Origin: Dipteris shenzhenensis
Taxonomy: Eukaryota > Polypodiophyta > Polypodiopsida > Gleicheniales
Direction: 5' to 3' (one strand)
Assembly: GCA_047967505.1 (NCBI GenBank)
Contig: CM106538.1
Length of the DNA stretch: 64,000 bases
Of the stretch, positions 11,201-23,400 are shown piece by piece (within the stretch, counting starts at the first letter, position 1; the number at the start of each line of letters is the position of its first letter). The position numbers and the translations under genes were made by a program. A model generated the notes under the pieces. It had not been told where the DNA came from and ran no database searches. It saw only the letters and a program-made list of their open reading frames with translations.

Positions 11201-12110
11201 TTACCTACATCAAGTCCATGGATGGATGTAATCAGCATTATTTAGGCAAGTCTCGATTAAGTAAGCTTTCAACAAAAATAGTATACAAGAGTAAGGGATC
11301 TGCATATATTTCAATGTTGAGAAGTATACTCTTATTGTTAGAAATATATGAGGGATGTACGTAGCTATTATAGCAAAGTGAGTGGTAGACTATCCTATCT
11401 ATATTTAAGACTAAGTTCAAGATAAGAACGTGTAAATATGTATACAAAGAACCAAAATGGAAGGCTTTGCTAGCCCATAAATTGATGTGAATTTAATTTA
11501 CACTAGGTATATATTAAACAATGGAATATTATTGAAAGGTAAAAAAGATACATACAGGTTGTTGTTGTTGCCACTATAGAACTTCCTTGTATACAACATT
11601 CATAGTATAGATCACTGGATCCCCGTATTATCTTGAACATAAAGCTTGATAGCATTCAATGATCACACATGCGAGAAAGCCACATACAATGGCCCATGAC
11701 TAAACACCGATGCTACTAAGTATAAGCCTAGAACAGGCATTGTTTGACCTTGTGATTTGTTGATTTGTCATGCCAAATGTTAGTCAAATAGGATATTTCC
11801 TCCTTCCCATCTCAAATGGAAGCTGCAAATTACTTGGCATAAAGGTTATCCTTAGAATGAGCACTCTGTCTCTGATAGTAGTTCTGGTAATAATTTTAGC
11901 CTCTAACACCTCTGTGTGGAATTTCTTTACATACAATTGGATCCCATTGCACAATCTCTTCTGAGGATTCAAATTATACAACAAAATTATTATATACATG
12001 TACAAAATGATTTTTTTTTTGAAAAAATAAAACTTTGTCTCAACATAACAAAATTTTCATTTGAAAAAGATGAATTTTTTATTCATGAATGAATAAAATA
12101 TGGGGCAAAA
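11200..12110. other. AT-rich region, nothing recognised
   Basis: No supported gene. Short frames on both strands have no start context, domain or codon pattern that I can support. Confidence 0.5.
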
Positions 12111-12117
12111 TACTGTC

Positions 12118-12432
12118 ATGTTAAAATTCCATTGATGAAAAATTTTCGTCAATGAAAAACTTTTCTCGTTGACAAAAATTTCAATTCATCGATGGAAATT
12201 TTGTCCATTGACAAAATTTTGGATTTTTTCCCGTGACACAAATTTGGGATTTTATTCCGTCGACACAGACTTTTCCCCATCGACAAAAGAATTTTTCCAT
12301 CAATGAAAGTTGGGATTCCAAAATCCATAATCTTGTTGGATTCTAGAATCCCAAGTTTCATCGATGGAAAAAAATTCCATCGATGGATTGAAATTTTCAT
12401 CAACGGAAAAAGAAAATCCATCAACAGAAATT
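12118..12432. repeat. Cluster of short palindromic units around ATCGATGG
   Basis: About 315 bp packed with near-palindromic units such as TTTCATCGATGGAAA, TTCCATCGATGGA, GTCCATTGACAAAA and TTTTCGTCAATGAAAA. In the middle, a larger hairpin is formed by GGGATTCCAAAATCC (12,312) and GGATTCTAGAATCCC (12,336). It resembles the core of a foldback or MITE-type element or a degenerated satellite. No transposase is nearby. Confidence 0.6.
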
Positions 12433-12439
12433 TACTTTC

Positions 12440-12950
12440 TTTCAACAAGCTTCTTCTATGGCTATGGACTACATATACCTACTTATCTTAACACCAAATA
12501 TATGCTCTAATCCAATGACTGGGATGAATTTCAATGATTAGGATGAAGTTTTCATTGAGGAAAAATCATAGTTTTGTAATTATAAGTAAATAATGTATTA
12601 TACTTTACTTAGACATGTATGTATTTTTGTAAATAATTTATTATACTTTATACATGCATGAATTATTAATAGTTTCAAAGAATATTAGATCGTATCATTA
12701 ATCTTTTTTTTCACATATTTTAATTTGATGTGAAAAGTAGAAACTTTTTCATCTTTTAATTAGCAATATGTACATTTATCAAAACAAGTTTGAAACTATG
12801 CTTATTTTGTAAAAGTTATAAAAATAGTTCTCATTAATGTCTCCAAAAGATTGTGAAATTGATCAATATTTAAGACTACTGAAAATTCATAATGGCCTAT
12901 TGCAAGCGACAACTCATGACTCGTCTTTTTTCATGACTTGCTATTACATG
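12440..12950. other. AT-rich region, nothing recognised
   Basis: Very AT-rich sequence between the palindrome cluster and the 50-bp duplication; no supported feature. Confidence 0.5.
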
Positions 12951-12953
12951 CCA

Positions 12954-13052
12954 AAGCAATGTGTCCTTCCCCACATAACCGAGAAAGCAAAAAATTATAG
13001 AGGAAGCAATGTGTCCTTCCCCACATAACCGAGAAAGCAAAAAATTATAGAG
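12954..13052. repeat. Perfect 50-bp tandem duplication
   Basis: The unit beginning AAGCAATGTGTCCTTCCCCA at 12,954 is repeated at 13,004 with no mismatch until 13,052, so the duplication is recent. Confidence 0.9.
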
Positions 13053-14021
13053 AAAGGTCTTTCTAGATCCTCCTAGACTATCCAGAAAAAACACCTTACC
13101 AACATCTGCATAGACTATTGCCAAATTTTGATCAAAGGCAACGCAATGACAATGATGGAGAGTTGTTTCCATCTGATGGGCAATTCATGCCTATTTCCCA
13201 ATACTCTTCTTGCAATAGACCTTTGGTAAGTAAGAAAGATGATCTATCCATAGTAGGAAACCCCATCAACCTTCACTCCTCCTGTTGTAGCATGTGCTCT
13301 AAATGCAATAGAGACTCCTTTATTTTCCACTACAGGGGATCAATTTAATTCTCAACACTTAATTCCAATACATGAAAGAAACCATTTGAGAGTGCCAAAG
13401 AGAATTTTTTTCCACAAAAGGTCTAGAGGTGCAGGCTCACAAAACACCAAAATTGTGACAAAAAGGTGTCTCAACTATGCACTATTTGATCACATGCAAC
13501 CTTGTGCATACACATAAAGCATTCTTCATTGCTTTCTAATAGACCTCTAGCTGTGCATGCTGCCATAAATGAAGGATAGATTTACCTAAGCGGGTCATTA
13601 GAAGACTTACAACCCTTGCAAATGTTCATGAACATATGTTGAAATATTGCTCGCCAATAGATGGAGAAACATGGTACATTCGACAAATGCCATTGCCAAA
13701 CTTTATTCTAGTCCACGTCTTACTTAATTATTCCAAACCCACAGCTTGGAAAGTCACCATAAAGTAGAGTGTTTGCATCATGATGCAATGCATTACATTT
13801 GAACCATTCTGTGAGACTAGTTTTTCTATTTTGGTCCCTATCCACTGCATTCTACAAATCATCATCATCTTGAAATGTTATATGATTCAACATGGGAAGA
13901 TAAATTTGCAACCTTTGAACATCATATTTTTCATCGTGCATATCATACTCATAAATACACCAACATGCTTCTAATGTTGACATGGGCTTTTGGTGAAACA
14001 TTGGACACATCTCCTGTTAAA

Positions 14022-14281
14022 CATGTTCTCAGGGGGATCACTATGTATAAACCCTCTATATCACGTGCATTCAAGGCCTATATTTAAAATCCCTTACCTG
14101 TAAATTTTTTCATTAATAAAATGTACCCCTTTTCTATACAAATCTGTAAATTTTTTCCAAAACTATTTTAAATAGTCCCTTATGTATATTTATTTCTGTA
14201 AATTTTAGAAATAAAAAATATCCTTCTGTTGAACTCACGTGATAGGGTTACATATGATGAGTGACCCCCCCCGAGAACATG
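14022..14281. mobile_element. MITE-like element with about 48-bp imperfect terminal inverted repeats
   Basis: The element spans 14,026-14,277 (252 bp). The left end reads TTCTCAGGGGGATCACTATG and the right end, inverted, reads TTCTCGGGGGGGGTCACTCA. The similarity continues through ..AACCCT.TATCACGTG..TTCAA. A CATG direct repeat flanks it (14,022-14,025 and 14,278-14,281). The interior is AT-rich and non-coding. Related ends occur at 34,693-34,934 and 42,034-42,503. Confidence 0.6.
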
Positions 14282-15768
14282 TTGAAGAATAGCTATGAAC
14301 AAGCATAGTGTCGACTAATCGACTGATCCTCTATGAATCTCAAGGATATCTCTCCCATAAAGTAAATTGTCTAAACAGACAACCCCAACCATAAACTTGG
14401 CTATGATAGTGAATAATCCAAAGCATTAAATATGGGACTGCAGGCTTCAAAGCGCAGCTCCACTTGTTATCGATGTCACAACTTTAGATGTTATTATAAT
14501 AGCAAATTTTAACAACATTGTTGCATCTCATCATTTGGTTCACATGCTTCAAGATGTTCCATGGTAAAACATAATCCACCCTATCTAAAAAAACTCACAA
14601 TCACCCTTGTCATGGGGCAATTGAGTAGAAATTTGAATCATCTATGGTGAAATAAAAGCTATGAAAAGTATTTCATAATCCCCCTTCCTCACAGTAGCAA
14701 TAAAGTCTTTTCTCTTTGCAAAAATAATCGTATGTGTTCTATACCCGTGTAGGACAACGTATGAAATATGTGTTTGAAAAAGATCCATAGAATCTACCAT
14801 ACAAGTGATAATGTTGTAATGCTTTCGAGGCAATAGCTCGGCAATAGGTAGTAATGAAAGCAAGAAACATGACCATCCATTATGCTTTTGTGTCTCCCAT
14901 AGTATGTACAATGATCAACCATGTAGTATGTACAATGATCAACACTAGTATGCTTTCATGTCTCCCATAGTATGTACAATGATCAACCATGTAGCTGGCA
15001 TGAAGACACTCAACCAAAATATCACATACACTCTCCATAATAGCATCAAGTCATGAGTTGGTCATCACAAAAGGTCATGATTTTAGAGTCCGTAACTTTT
15101 AGACTCATATAGTTAATCGTTTAGGGCTACATCACATAGTAGCTTATGAATATGAGTATAAAATATATATAAATAGCGATGCCATGTAGCATAATGTGCA
15201 TCCAAGTACCTCCTAATCTCATTGATGCCACCATCAATTGGATTGTGCAATCCTCCTTGACCTTCTATAGGATTTGTCATTTGCACCTTGATCTTGTTGC
15301 TTTATCATCATGACCATTATAAATATATTTATACAAAAATTTAACCATTGTGATTATGAAATAAAATTCAATATTGATGTGTGCCTTATACTTCAAACAG
15401 AGGAAAGGATTAAAAGGCACAATCCAACAATTATCTAGCAAACCCTCTTTTACTTGGATCTTTCTCGTCGCATGTAAAGGGATAACTATCACTACCCACC
15501 ATAGTAGCAGAGGCATTTAATGCACCACATGGACCATGAACATAGCATTGTCTAATGATTCCATGGAACTTAGGAAACAATTATGCATACCAATCAATCA
15601 TAGTCACTCAACTAAGTACGTTTGTAGGCACCTTCCAAAATAAATAGTATATGTGAGTACAAAAAACCTCTCTTTTGAAACTCAATGACAAAAATGTATC
15701 CATACACTTTGCCAAATAAATTCTCCTTTATTTAATACATCATATCCTTGTGCTTTCGAGATTAAACA
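14282..15768. other. Non-coding region with a local tandem repeat
   Basis: No supported gene. At 14,882-14,997 the phrase GTGTCTCCCATAGTATG, then TACAATGATCAACCATGTAG, occurs twice with a partial third copy between (spacing about 68 bp). Confidence 0.5.
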
Positions 15769-16577
15769 CACAGTGTTGGCTCTTTCCTACTGCTTTCGTA
15801 GGAAGAGCTGGGTATTCTTAGTATGCAGGGTTCCGACACTTTTTGTCACCTACAGATATATCGGGGTTGTCGGTTGTAGTATATGTGTAGCTTTGGACCT
15901 CGAGTCGTGTTTCGGTGAGAGACGTAGGCTTAAGTTTGTTAAGCAAACAAAGTGCATGCATGTGTAAAAGGAACATGTATCCTCATGATTGAGGTAATGA
16001 AGGCTTTCGCCTTCATTGGGGGTTGCAAGGTTTAGGAGGAGTTCCAAGGTTTAGAAGGAGGTTCCAGGGTTAGAAGGAGTTCTAAGGTTTAGAAGAGGTT
16101 CCAGGGTTAGAAGGAGGTTCCAGGGTCTATAAGAGGTTCCAAGGTTAGAAGGAGGATCCAAGGTTCAGGGTAGAGTACATGGTGGAGAACTCGTCTTCCT
16201 CGTAGATCATGGAGTTTAAGGGTTGAGGAACAAAGGGTTTAGGGGGAGCATAGGAGTGGGAGAGGAAGAAGGTGTAAGAGCATGGGGAAAGAAGAGAGAG
16301 GAGGGAGGAGGAGAAGGAGGAGGAGGAGGGAGGAGGAGAGAGGAGGAGGAGGAGATGGGAGGAGAAGAGAGGAGGAGGAGGAGGAGGGAGGAGGAGGAGG
16401 AAGAGGGAGCGGATGGGTTGCAAGGTTGGAGGAGAGGGGAGGAGGAGTTGCAAGGTTAGGGCATGCTTTTGGACGTGGAGTGCAAGGAAGCATGGACACT
16501 TGAGACAATTGCTTGGAATACCAAAGTAGAACTCAACACAATGCCCCAAAGAGTCTAGGCTTCATTCCATTATGGGG

Positions 16578-16585
16578 TATTTATA
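16578..16585 (-). promoter_or_regulatory. TATA box of the solo LTR
   Basis: Minus-strand TATAAATA, at the same place in the LTR as TATATAAATA at 35,597-35,606. It should set the start of element transcripts. Confidence 0.5.
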
Positions 16586-16639
16586 CAAGTTGGAGAGCTT
16601 CTCTCTCTGCATGTAGGAATTGTAACACATTCTCTTTCT

Positions 16640-16910
16640 ACATGTAGAAGTCGTATGTAGAAGTTGTAACACATTCTCTTTCTACATGTAGAACTCGCAT
16701 ATAGAAGTTGTAACACATTCTCTTTCTACATGTAGAACTCGCATATAGAAGTTGTAACACATTCTCTTTCTACATGTAGAACTCGCATATAGAAGTTGCA
16801 TGTAGAAGTCGTATGTAGAACTTGCATGTACAAGTCATATGTAGAACTTGCATGTAGAACTCGCATGTACAAGTTGTATGTAGAACTTGCATGTAGAACA
16901 TGCAAATTGG
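16640..16910. repeat. Minisatellite inside the solo LTR
   Basis: A 44-bp unit (AACACATTCTCTTTCTACAT, then GTAGAACTCGCATATAGAAG, then TTGT) is repeated about three times. It is followed by shorter units built on CATGTAGAACTCG / TATGTAGAACTTG. The same position in the other LTRs has only short CTACATGCAA-type units. Confidence 0.8.
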
Positions 16911-17024
16911 ATTTCTAAGAGGGATTATTTCTAGCCTTATGCAAGTACAAGCGGAGCTTTGCCGCTACTCTAAACACACATTTTGCTCTACCTAAGTCCA
17001 TGTTGGCACAGAGTCAACACACAG

Positions 17025-18469
17025 GTTGTTAGATTTGGTTGGTCTTGTGCACTCTGGTCGAGCAAATGTCCTTCAATTATTTTAGGCCATTTTAAATCGC
17101 AAGTGGATGTAACAAAAAAAAATTGTTTATACTTTTTTCTTACAATTGCCATTACATCTTGATATAATTGGCACCTACATCATGTCCCTCCCATAAAAGA
17201 AGATAGAAACACAACCCTATGCCCTACAATAATGCCCAACACATCATGTGTTCCATTTACCATGTAGCCATATCGACCTGGATTCTTCCATGCTACTATA
17301 TGCAGCAATAATGTATTGTTGTAGTAATCTCCCCCCACATAGAAGGCATGCATCTATATCAAGTCTCATCTATAAATGATATGCATAATACTATCTTTAT
17401 GAAACACACTTGGCAAGGAACATCACCATATGGCATGTGTACATGCCAATTGTCCCCTCAAGGAAACAAAAGAACATATATGAGTGGCATGTATGATCGA
17501 TGCAAATTAGATGTCCTTTTGACATGCCCATTGCGGCTTAAAATTTGATTCCCAATATTAAATTCGTCCCCTTGCCTTGCCCTGCATGATAGCAGCAACC
17601 TCGCTAGCCGTGGGATCCAAGTATTGTCTAGAGGTAGAACAATTCTCACAAATCACCATCTTTAGGTCTACATGCGGATTTCATTTCACAACTTCTCCCA
17701 TAGCTACCAATGCAATGGCATATGGATTGCATGCATGCATCATTATCTTCTCAAAATGCTCAGATCCAAACTAGAGATCCCATCCAAATGATTTTGGATT
17801 TCATGTTCTGTGTCATAAAGATGTAGCTATGCAAACTATGGGACTTCTTGTTTGGGCTCATTAGGAAACGAATTCACAACATGATGATATACACTACCAC
17901 TAACTCAAAAGTTGTGTATACCTCTATTCTAGAAAAACATTCACCAATTTGAGCATCCAATGAGACAAAAGCCATCAGTCTATTTAAGCCTTTATGTTAT
18001 GCTTAAATAGTTTGCATTGCCATGAAATAAAACTTTCAAAACCTTGAGTGGTTTCTCTAATGGAAATAGTGATACACACCCAACTTTATAGCAGTGCTTT
18101 CCCACAACTTGATGCATATTTCCTCTTGTCTCTTGCTTTGGCAATTGAGCATTGCAAAAACTATAGAAGTGATTCATACCTAGGAACACAAAAAACCAAT
18201 GGATATAAAGATGGACCTCATTTGCTAATGGAAATCGATGCAAAATAGAGAGGAACCCCTATGCATCAAAAACCGCAACCATGTTGCTGACAACTCATTG
18301 TCTTGTAGCTAAACATCTCGAAGCTATAGTTCTAACTAGTTGACTTGTTTTTTAAAGATTATTCTTTGTCTAACAAAATTAGGACGTGCCCTACCTGTTG
18401 AATGCAAAACATCTTTTCCCTATGAAAATGTATGTGAAACACGTTCCACCATCTCCTATAAACAAACAC

Positions 18470-18470
<1 letters not shown>
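17025..18470. other. Region with no recognised gene
   Basis: No supported coding sequence; short frames only. It ends at the (CT)n run at 18,472-18,513. Confidence 0.5.

Positions 18471-18471
<1 letters not shown>

Positions 18472-18513
<42 letters not shown>
18472..18513. repeat. (CT)n microsatellite
   Basis: About 21 uninterrupted CT units at the 5' border of the LINE remnant. Confidence 0.95.
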
Positions 18514-18514
<1 letters not shown>

Positions 18515-19850
18515 ATAGTGAGGGTAAGATGCAACAAATGATGGATATCCTTAGCATGTTCTGTTCGGAAAGTGGGCTGGCTGTGAATGTTTCCAAAACT
18601 AAACTCATGATAGTCAAGACTATACAGCCAAGTAATCCCCCTTCAATCTCATATATGGGTCAACTTGTTGATACAGTGCACTCATTCAAATACTTAGGCA
18701 TTGAAATTCCAGCCAATAACAAATGGAGCAGCTGTGTGCAACGGAGAATTGATGCAGGATGGGGAAAGTATTATCAATTTGAAAATGACTGCAGCAATAC
18801 CAACACAAGAAGGTGGCAAGTACGAAACATGATTTTTGGGGCATATGTGGTACAAACAGTGCTCTATGGGGTAGAGGTGTGGGGGGGAGTATACCATCAT
18901 CAAAATGGAATGATGTAGAAAAAATGCAGAAATCTTTCATTAGAAGACACCTTGGCATCAAGGCTACCACACCCTACTCTCTCCTACTCCTAGAGACAGG
19001 ATGCATACCCATAGAGTTGCATGCCTTGAAGAGAGTACTCAGATACATCACAAAGGTTAAGCACATGAATAATGAAAGGCTGCCAAAGAGGTCATGGGTA
19101 GAAAGTCAAAAGTCCCAAAAGACGAATAAGGGTAAGATTTTGGCATCTGGATGGGCACTAGATTTAAAAAAATGGTTCAAAAAATGGGAGGTAGAGAGGC
19201 ACTTGGACTACTCTCCAGAGGAGGTTGATGAGGATGCCTTTCATCATGACCTGCTGAATGCACTACATAGGAAATGGAAAACAGCTGAAAACAGAGATAA
19301 GTTTGAGTACTACCGTACATTTATTAACCCCGAATATTGGGCTACTTATACAGGAAGAGAAACAGCCACGCAGAAGTACATTTGCACACCTATGGCAATA
19401 CATAAGTGAAGAGCTTTGGCCTCACTTCGCACCCTATCACACCAGCTGCAGATTGAAATAGGAGGATGGAAAGATATGCCAAAAGAGAGCAGAATATGCC
19501 AATTATGTGACCAGGGAATGGCAGAAACCGAAGAACACATGGTAATGATATGCCCTTACTATACTCACATCCGGAAAGCATTTAGCTCTCTTCTTGAGGG
19601 ACATAATAGGCTGGCTGATATGCTACATAGTGGGTCACCCCCAGCTTTAGGAACGTTTGTCTATAAGCTTTTCAAGCACAGGAACTCACCTAAGACATAA
19701 AGGTAGTTTCTCTTAATACCCTCCCCTCCAAGGGAGGAGTCTTTGTGTATGAGGATTTTGTATTGCTCAGGTCCTATAGGCCGATTTTTTGGTCTTCAGA
19801 GGACGATAATATATTCTTCTTCTTCTTCTTCTTCTTCTTCTCTCTCTCTT
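18514..19850 (+). pseudogene. 5'-truncated LINE: end of reverse transcriptase plus zinc-finger C-terminus
   Basis: The reading starts just after the catalytic box (MQQMMDILSMFCSESGLAVN, then VSKTKLMIV). It continues with the thumb-like segment FKYLGIEI and LYGVEVWGG, shifts frame near 18,900, and runs through KSFIRRHLGIKATTPYSLLL. It ends with a zinc-finger-like CQLCDQGMAETEEHM..CPYY motif and a stop near 19,700. At 19,815-19,840 there is a (TTC)n run that may be the simple-repeat 3' end used by some LINE clades. The polymerase palm is missing, so it is a dead 5' truncation. The fragment at 51.2-53.0 kb looks like the same kind of element. Confidence 0.75.
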
Positions 19851-19904
19851 TTTGTGTGTGTATGTGTGTGGGTTTATATTTATATTTATGTATTTATATA
19901 TATT

Positions 19905-20275
19905 TATAAGCTGATTCTTTAGACATATGAGTGTGCATGTCTCTATGTATGTGTGAATGCAGTGTTGCTATATTTGCAAGTCAATGTTTACATGTGTCTA
20001 AGTCTATATGTACATGTGGCACCTTATATATAAATAAATATATATATATAAACATGTTTCTATGTTGATTCTTTGGATAGATGTGTCTCTACCTATGTGT
20101 GAATGCTATGTTGCTATATTTATGTGTCTATTTATTTATTTATTTATTTATGTCTTGATTCTTTAGACATACAAGTGAGTATGTCTCTTTCTTATGTGTT
20201 AATGCAGTGTTACTATATTTGCAAGTCAATGTTTACATGTGTGCACTCCTGTATCTACATGTGTGTGTATCTTTT
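19905..20275. repeat. Three degenerate tandem units of about 90-120 bp
   Basis: The phrase TTGATTCTTTAGACATA ... TGTGTGAATGCAGTGTTGCT ... GCAAGTCAATGTTTACATGT is seen starting near 19,910, 20,063 and 20,155. TATT microsatellite sequence lies between copies. Confidence 0.6.
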
Positions 20276-20335
20276 ATGGATATGCATATGCATATTTTGC
20301 ATGCATTACTAACATGTGTGTGTCTTGGTCTCTTG

Positions 20336-20460
20336 CAATTATATGGAAGAACTTTGGCTTCCAATATGATATCGATACATGTGTATAAAACTTGATGTAA
20401 TTAAAGGATGAGGCAATTATATGGAAGAACTTTGACTTGCAATACAAGATCAATACATAT
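20336..20460. repeat. Short tandem duplication
   Basis: CAATTATATGGAAGAACTTT followed by a similar 30-bp stretch appears at about 20,337 and again at about 20,413. Confidence 0.55.
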
Positions 20461-23400
20461 ATATCAATTCAATTGCCACCATCAGTTTGCAACCTATTCC
20501 AGCTTACGACTCTTTCATGTTATTAGAGCTATTAACCTTAAACCAACTTTAAATGTTGACACCTCAGAGTGCAATAGCTTCAATTGTTCCTTTAAGGCCT
20601 CTAGGTCTATAGCCTACATCCATTATCACATACAACTGAACCTTCTCCACCTCCCCCAAAAGATTCTACATGTATTCCTTTGTTGCCTTCATGCCATTCT
20701 TAATGTCGGCAATCCTTGTAATTATAGTTTTAGTAGATGTCCCCATGTCCTTGTTGAGGAACCATCTCAACATCATATGTTCATTATGTACATGAGTTGT
20801 TATAGAGACTTTCAGTGAATGTATATTGGTGTTTTAAGGAGAATCTGGATGAGGATTCAATTCTAGAGGTGTTGGAGATTGTAGTGTAGTTGCATTAGTG
20901 CTGATTTACTAGATCTTGTTGCATGCTTGAGAATTTTTTGCATAGGCATGTCTGCAAAATGCAAATTAAAAAATTCAACAATCGGAGGTGTAAGATCAAC
21001 TAGGAAATGGAATGTATCATGATGCAACTCCTTACTTATGTTATCTTAGTATCCATATGGGAGTCATTTGTGGTCTACAAGAGGTGGGAACATTAGTATG
21101 TAAATTGAGAATGTGGAGTGATAGAGAATTGTTGTAGTGGAGCTTTACTTGCACAGAATACATGGGAAACGGTGGTTCTACTTGGGGCATTCCATCCACC
21201 TTTCTTGCATAGTTGTGGACTCTCTATTTTAGTATATCTCCATAGTCTCTTATCTCCTCAATTTTGTCATACAAACATTGTATGCTACTTGAACTTGCAA
21301 ATCTGTAGTTTGATCATACCTACAAAAGGCATCAACAATTTTGTGGCTAGTTAGTTGCATTCCCACCCCGGCAGGGACATTGCAAAGCATCATTTTGCTC
21401 ATGCTATTGTCCAAAGACTTTTGTTGGAGAAGTTTAATCCTTTGATTCCGCTCATTGGAACTTGGCAGGATTCCAACATTTTTGTTTCAAACCTATTCTT
21501 CTTATACTAGATCTATGAAACAATGAGAATAAGTAATGTTTTGAAAAACCTTTGACTATTTGTAGCGGAAATTATTAGATTGAGCTTTACTAGATTAATG
21601 GATTCGAGATTGTTTAGAGAAAGAGTAATTTTAGATTCTCGTCTTCATCAAAAGTAGGCGAGAGTGTTTCTCATACTGGCAATACATAAATACTATGCCT
21701 TCTTCTAAGGTTTGGATGGGAGGATGCAAACCTTCACCCCCGAGAGAAAAAGTTGAAGAAAACCTCATAGGATGCAAGGTCCAAAAGCACTAACATCACA
21801 TGTTTTATTTTAGGGAAGTAAGGGCACCAAAAAAGTGTGTATTTATTGTGAAAGGAGCAACTCACCATGCTCTAAAAAGCATCCAACCAAGAAGACTGCA
21901 TACCCAAAGTTGGGGGTAATAACAAAGGTGGAAACAATGTTAATCACGCAGTCATGAGGGCCATCCTAGATGGAACCAAAGAAGCAAAAAAAAAACCAAT
22001 TCCACTAAAAGGAAGAGAAGATGTTGGCAACAAAGTTTGTCCTTGTAGTGCTTCATGTCAACTTCATAAGTTTTTGAAAGTAATCAAATACAAAGGAAGG
22101 GTTTTTCTAAAGTGTTACTCTATAAAATTGTGATGGAACCCTTTTTGGTAAGGAAGTTAGATCTCTAAAGTTTATAGGTAAAGTTAGCTTAGACTGAGAC
22201 CCTTTGGAAGGCAAGTAATCAACACCGGTAGCTGATGTAGTGCAATCCCAAATCATAGGGAAAAAGGTGAACTTAAGCCACCAAAGGAGAAGTCAATTAG
22301 TGGTAGCAGTTCAGTGAGTTCTAAGGTCTAAAATAGGAAGGTGGCACCCTCAACTACCTCAGTTTATAAGTATGTAGGAAGTGAGCCCGTGATGGGACAC
22401 ATGAGACTCATCCATGTTTTAGATCCTCTAATTTTGTCTTATTATGATCTAAATAGGCCAGCAAGAGTCTAGACTTGCTACTCTTATTGAGGGTTAAACC
22501 TTAACCTAGGTAGAGCAACATAGTGTCTGAGCATTGATTTTGTAGCCACCATAGCTGTTGTATTTGAGTGGTTCTTTACTGAATACAAGTACTATTTTTT
22601 CAATATTCTTACATACTTGTATATGTGACACACGCTTAATCACCCATCTCCATACGGTTTTGCCCATGCAGCACAAACCCCCTTTGTTATGTCTTCTTGA
22701 TGTCTTATTTGACAACCCAAGCACTCTGAATATCCTACACAACAAGCATCAAACAGAGTGCAAGAGAGAGCATCTTCCTAGGAGTTCTATGCAGACCCGA
22801 ATCTTTGCACTGGGTCAATGGTCAATGAGGGATGATAAAAATATCACCACTTTTGATGATCCTACTATGGAGGTCAGTGGATTGAGCCTAGCAGTCCTTA
22901 TAACCAAGTGAAAAAACCTTGACCGTAGCAATTTATGTTGACTAAAAATAAACTATGGCAGTTGCTTAGCTTAGCACACTATTATAAAAGATTCATTCGA
23001 GTGTTGGAGGATGAGTTAAGGTGTTTGAAAACCTGTCTGACAACTAGTGTCTAGACAAAGGAGTGTACCCAGACAAGTAATAGGTTAATTCAGGCCTTGA
23101 CAAATGTCTAACACATTGCTCAGAGAGACACCAAAGGGTACATGGCTTGAGCCGATGTAGAAGAGGCTAGCAAAACTCAATCATCAGAGATGGTGCTATG
23201 GAACCAGAACCAAGAAATAGCTATCATTGGGAATGATTCTATGTAGCAGGTGACTACCAATAGCGAAGAGCTTGAGGATGGAGGAATCTTGACCTTGCAC
23301 CTAGAGAGTTGGTCATATAGACTACTACTCAGATACCCAAAGTGGACCTATGCCTAAGCTTCATCCAACCAAGACAACTTAAGGAGTCCTCAAGGAGCTT

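Larger units (their letters stand above)
15774..17019 (-). mobile_element. Solo LTR of a Ty3-type family, with CACAG target duplication
   Basis: In minus orientation the LTR begins TGTTGACTCTGTGCCAACAT at 17,019 and ends AAAGAGCCAACA at 15,774 (1,246 bp). It is collinear with the two LTRs at 35,202-36,407 and 39,243-40,305. It is flanked by the 5-bp direct repeat CACAG (15,769-15,773 and 17,020-17,024; CTGTG in element orientation). No internal region is present, so it is a solo LTR left by LTR-LTR recombination. It contains a TATA box (16,578-16,585), a polypurine tract (16,270-16,450) and a minisatellite. Confidence 0.88.

Noticed and set aside
16640-16910. CRISPR-like regular repeats
   Set aside because: Contiguous minisatellite units without unique spacers, inside a plant LTR.
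21830-21930. Zinc-knuckle gag protein
   Set aside because: Cys spacing does not match CX2CX4HX4C and no neighbouring gag or protease reading was found.
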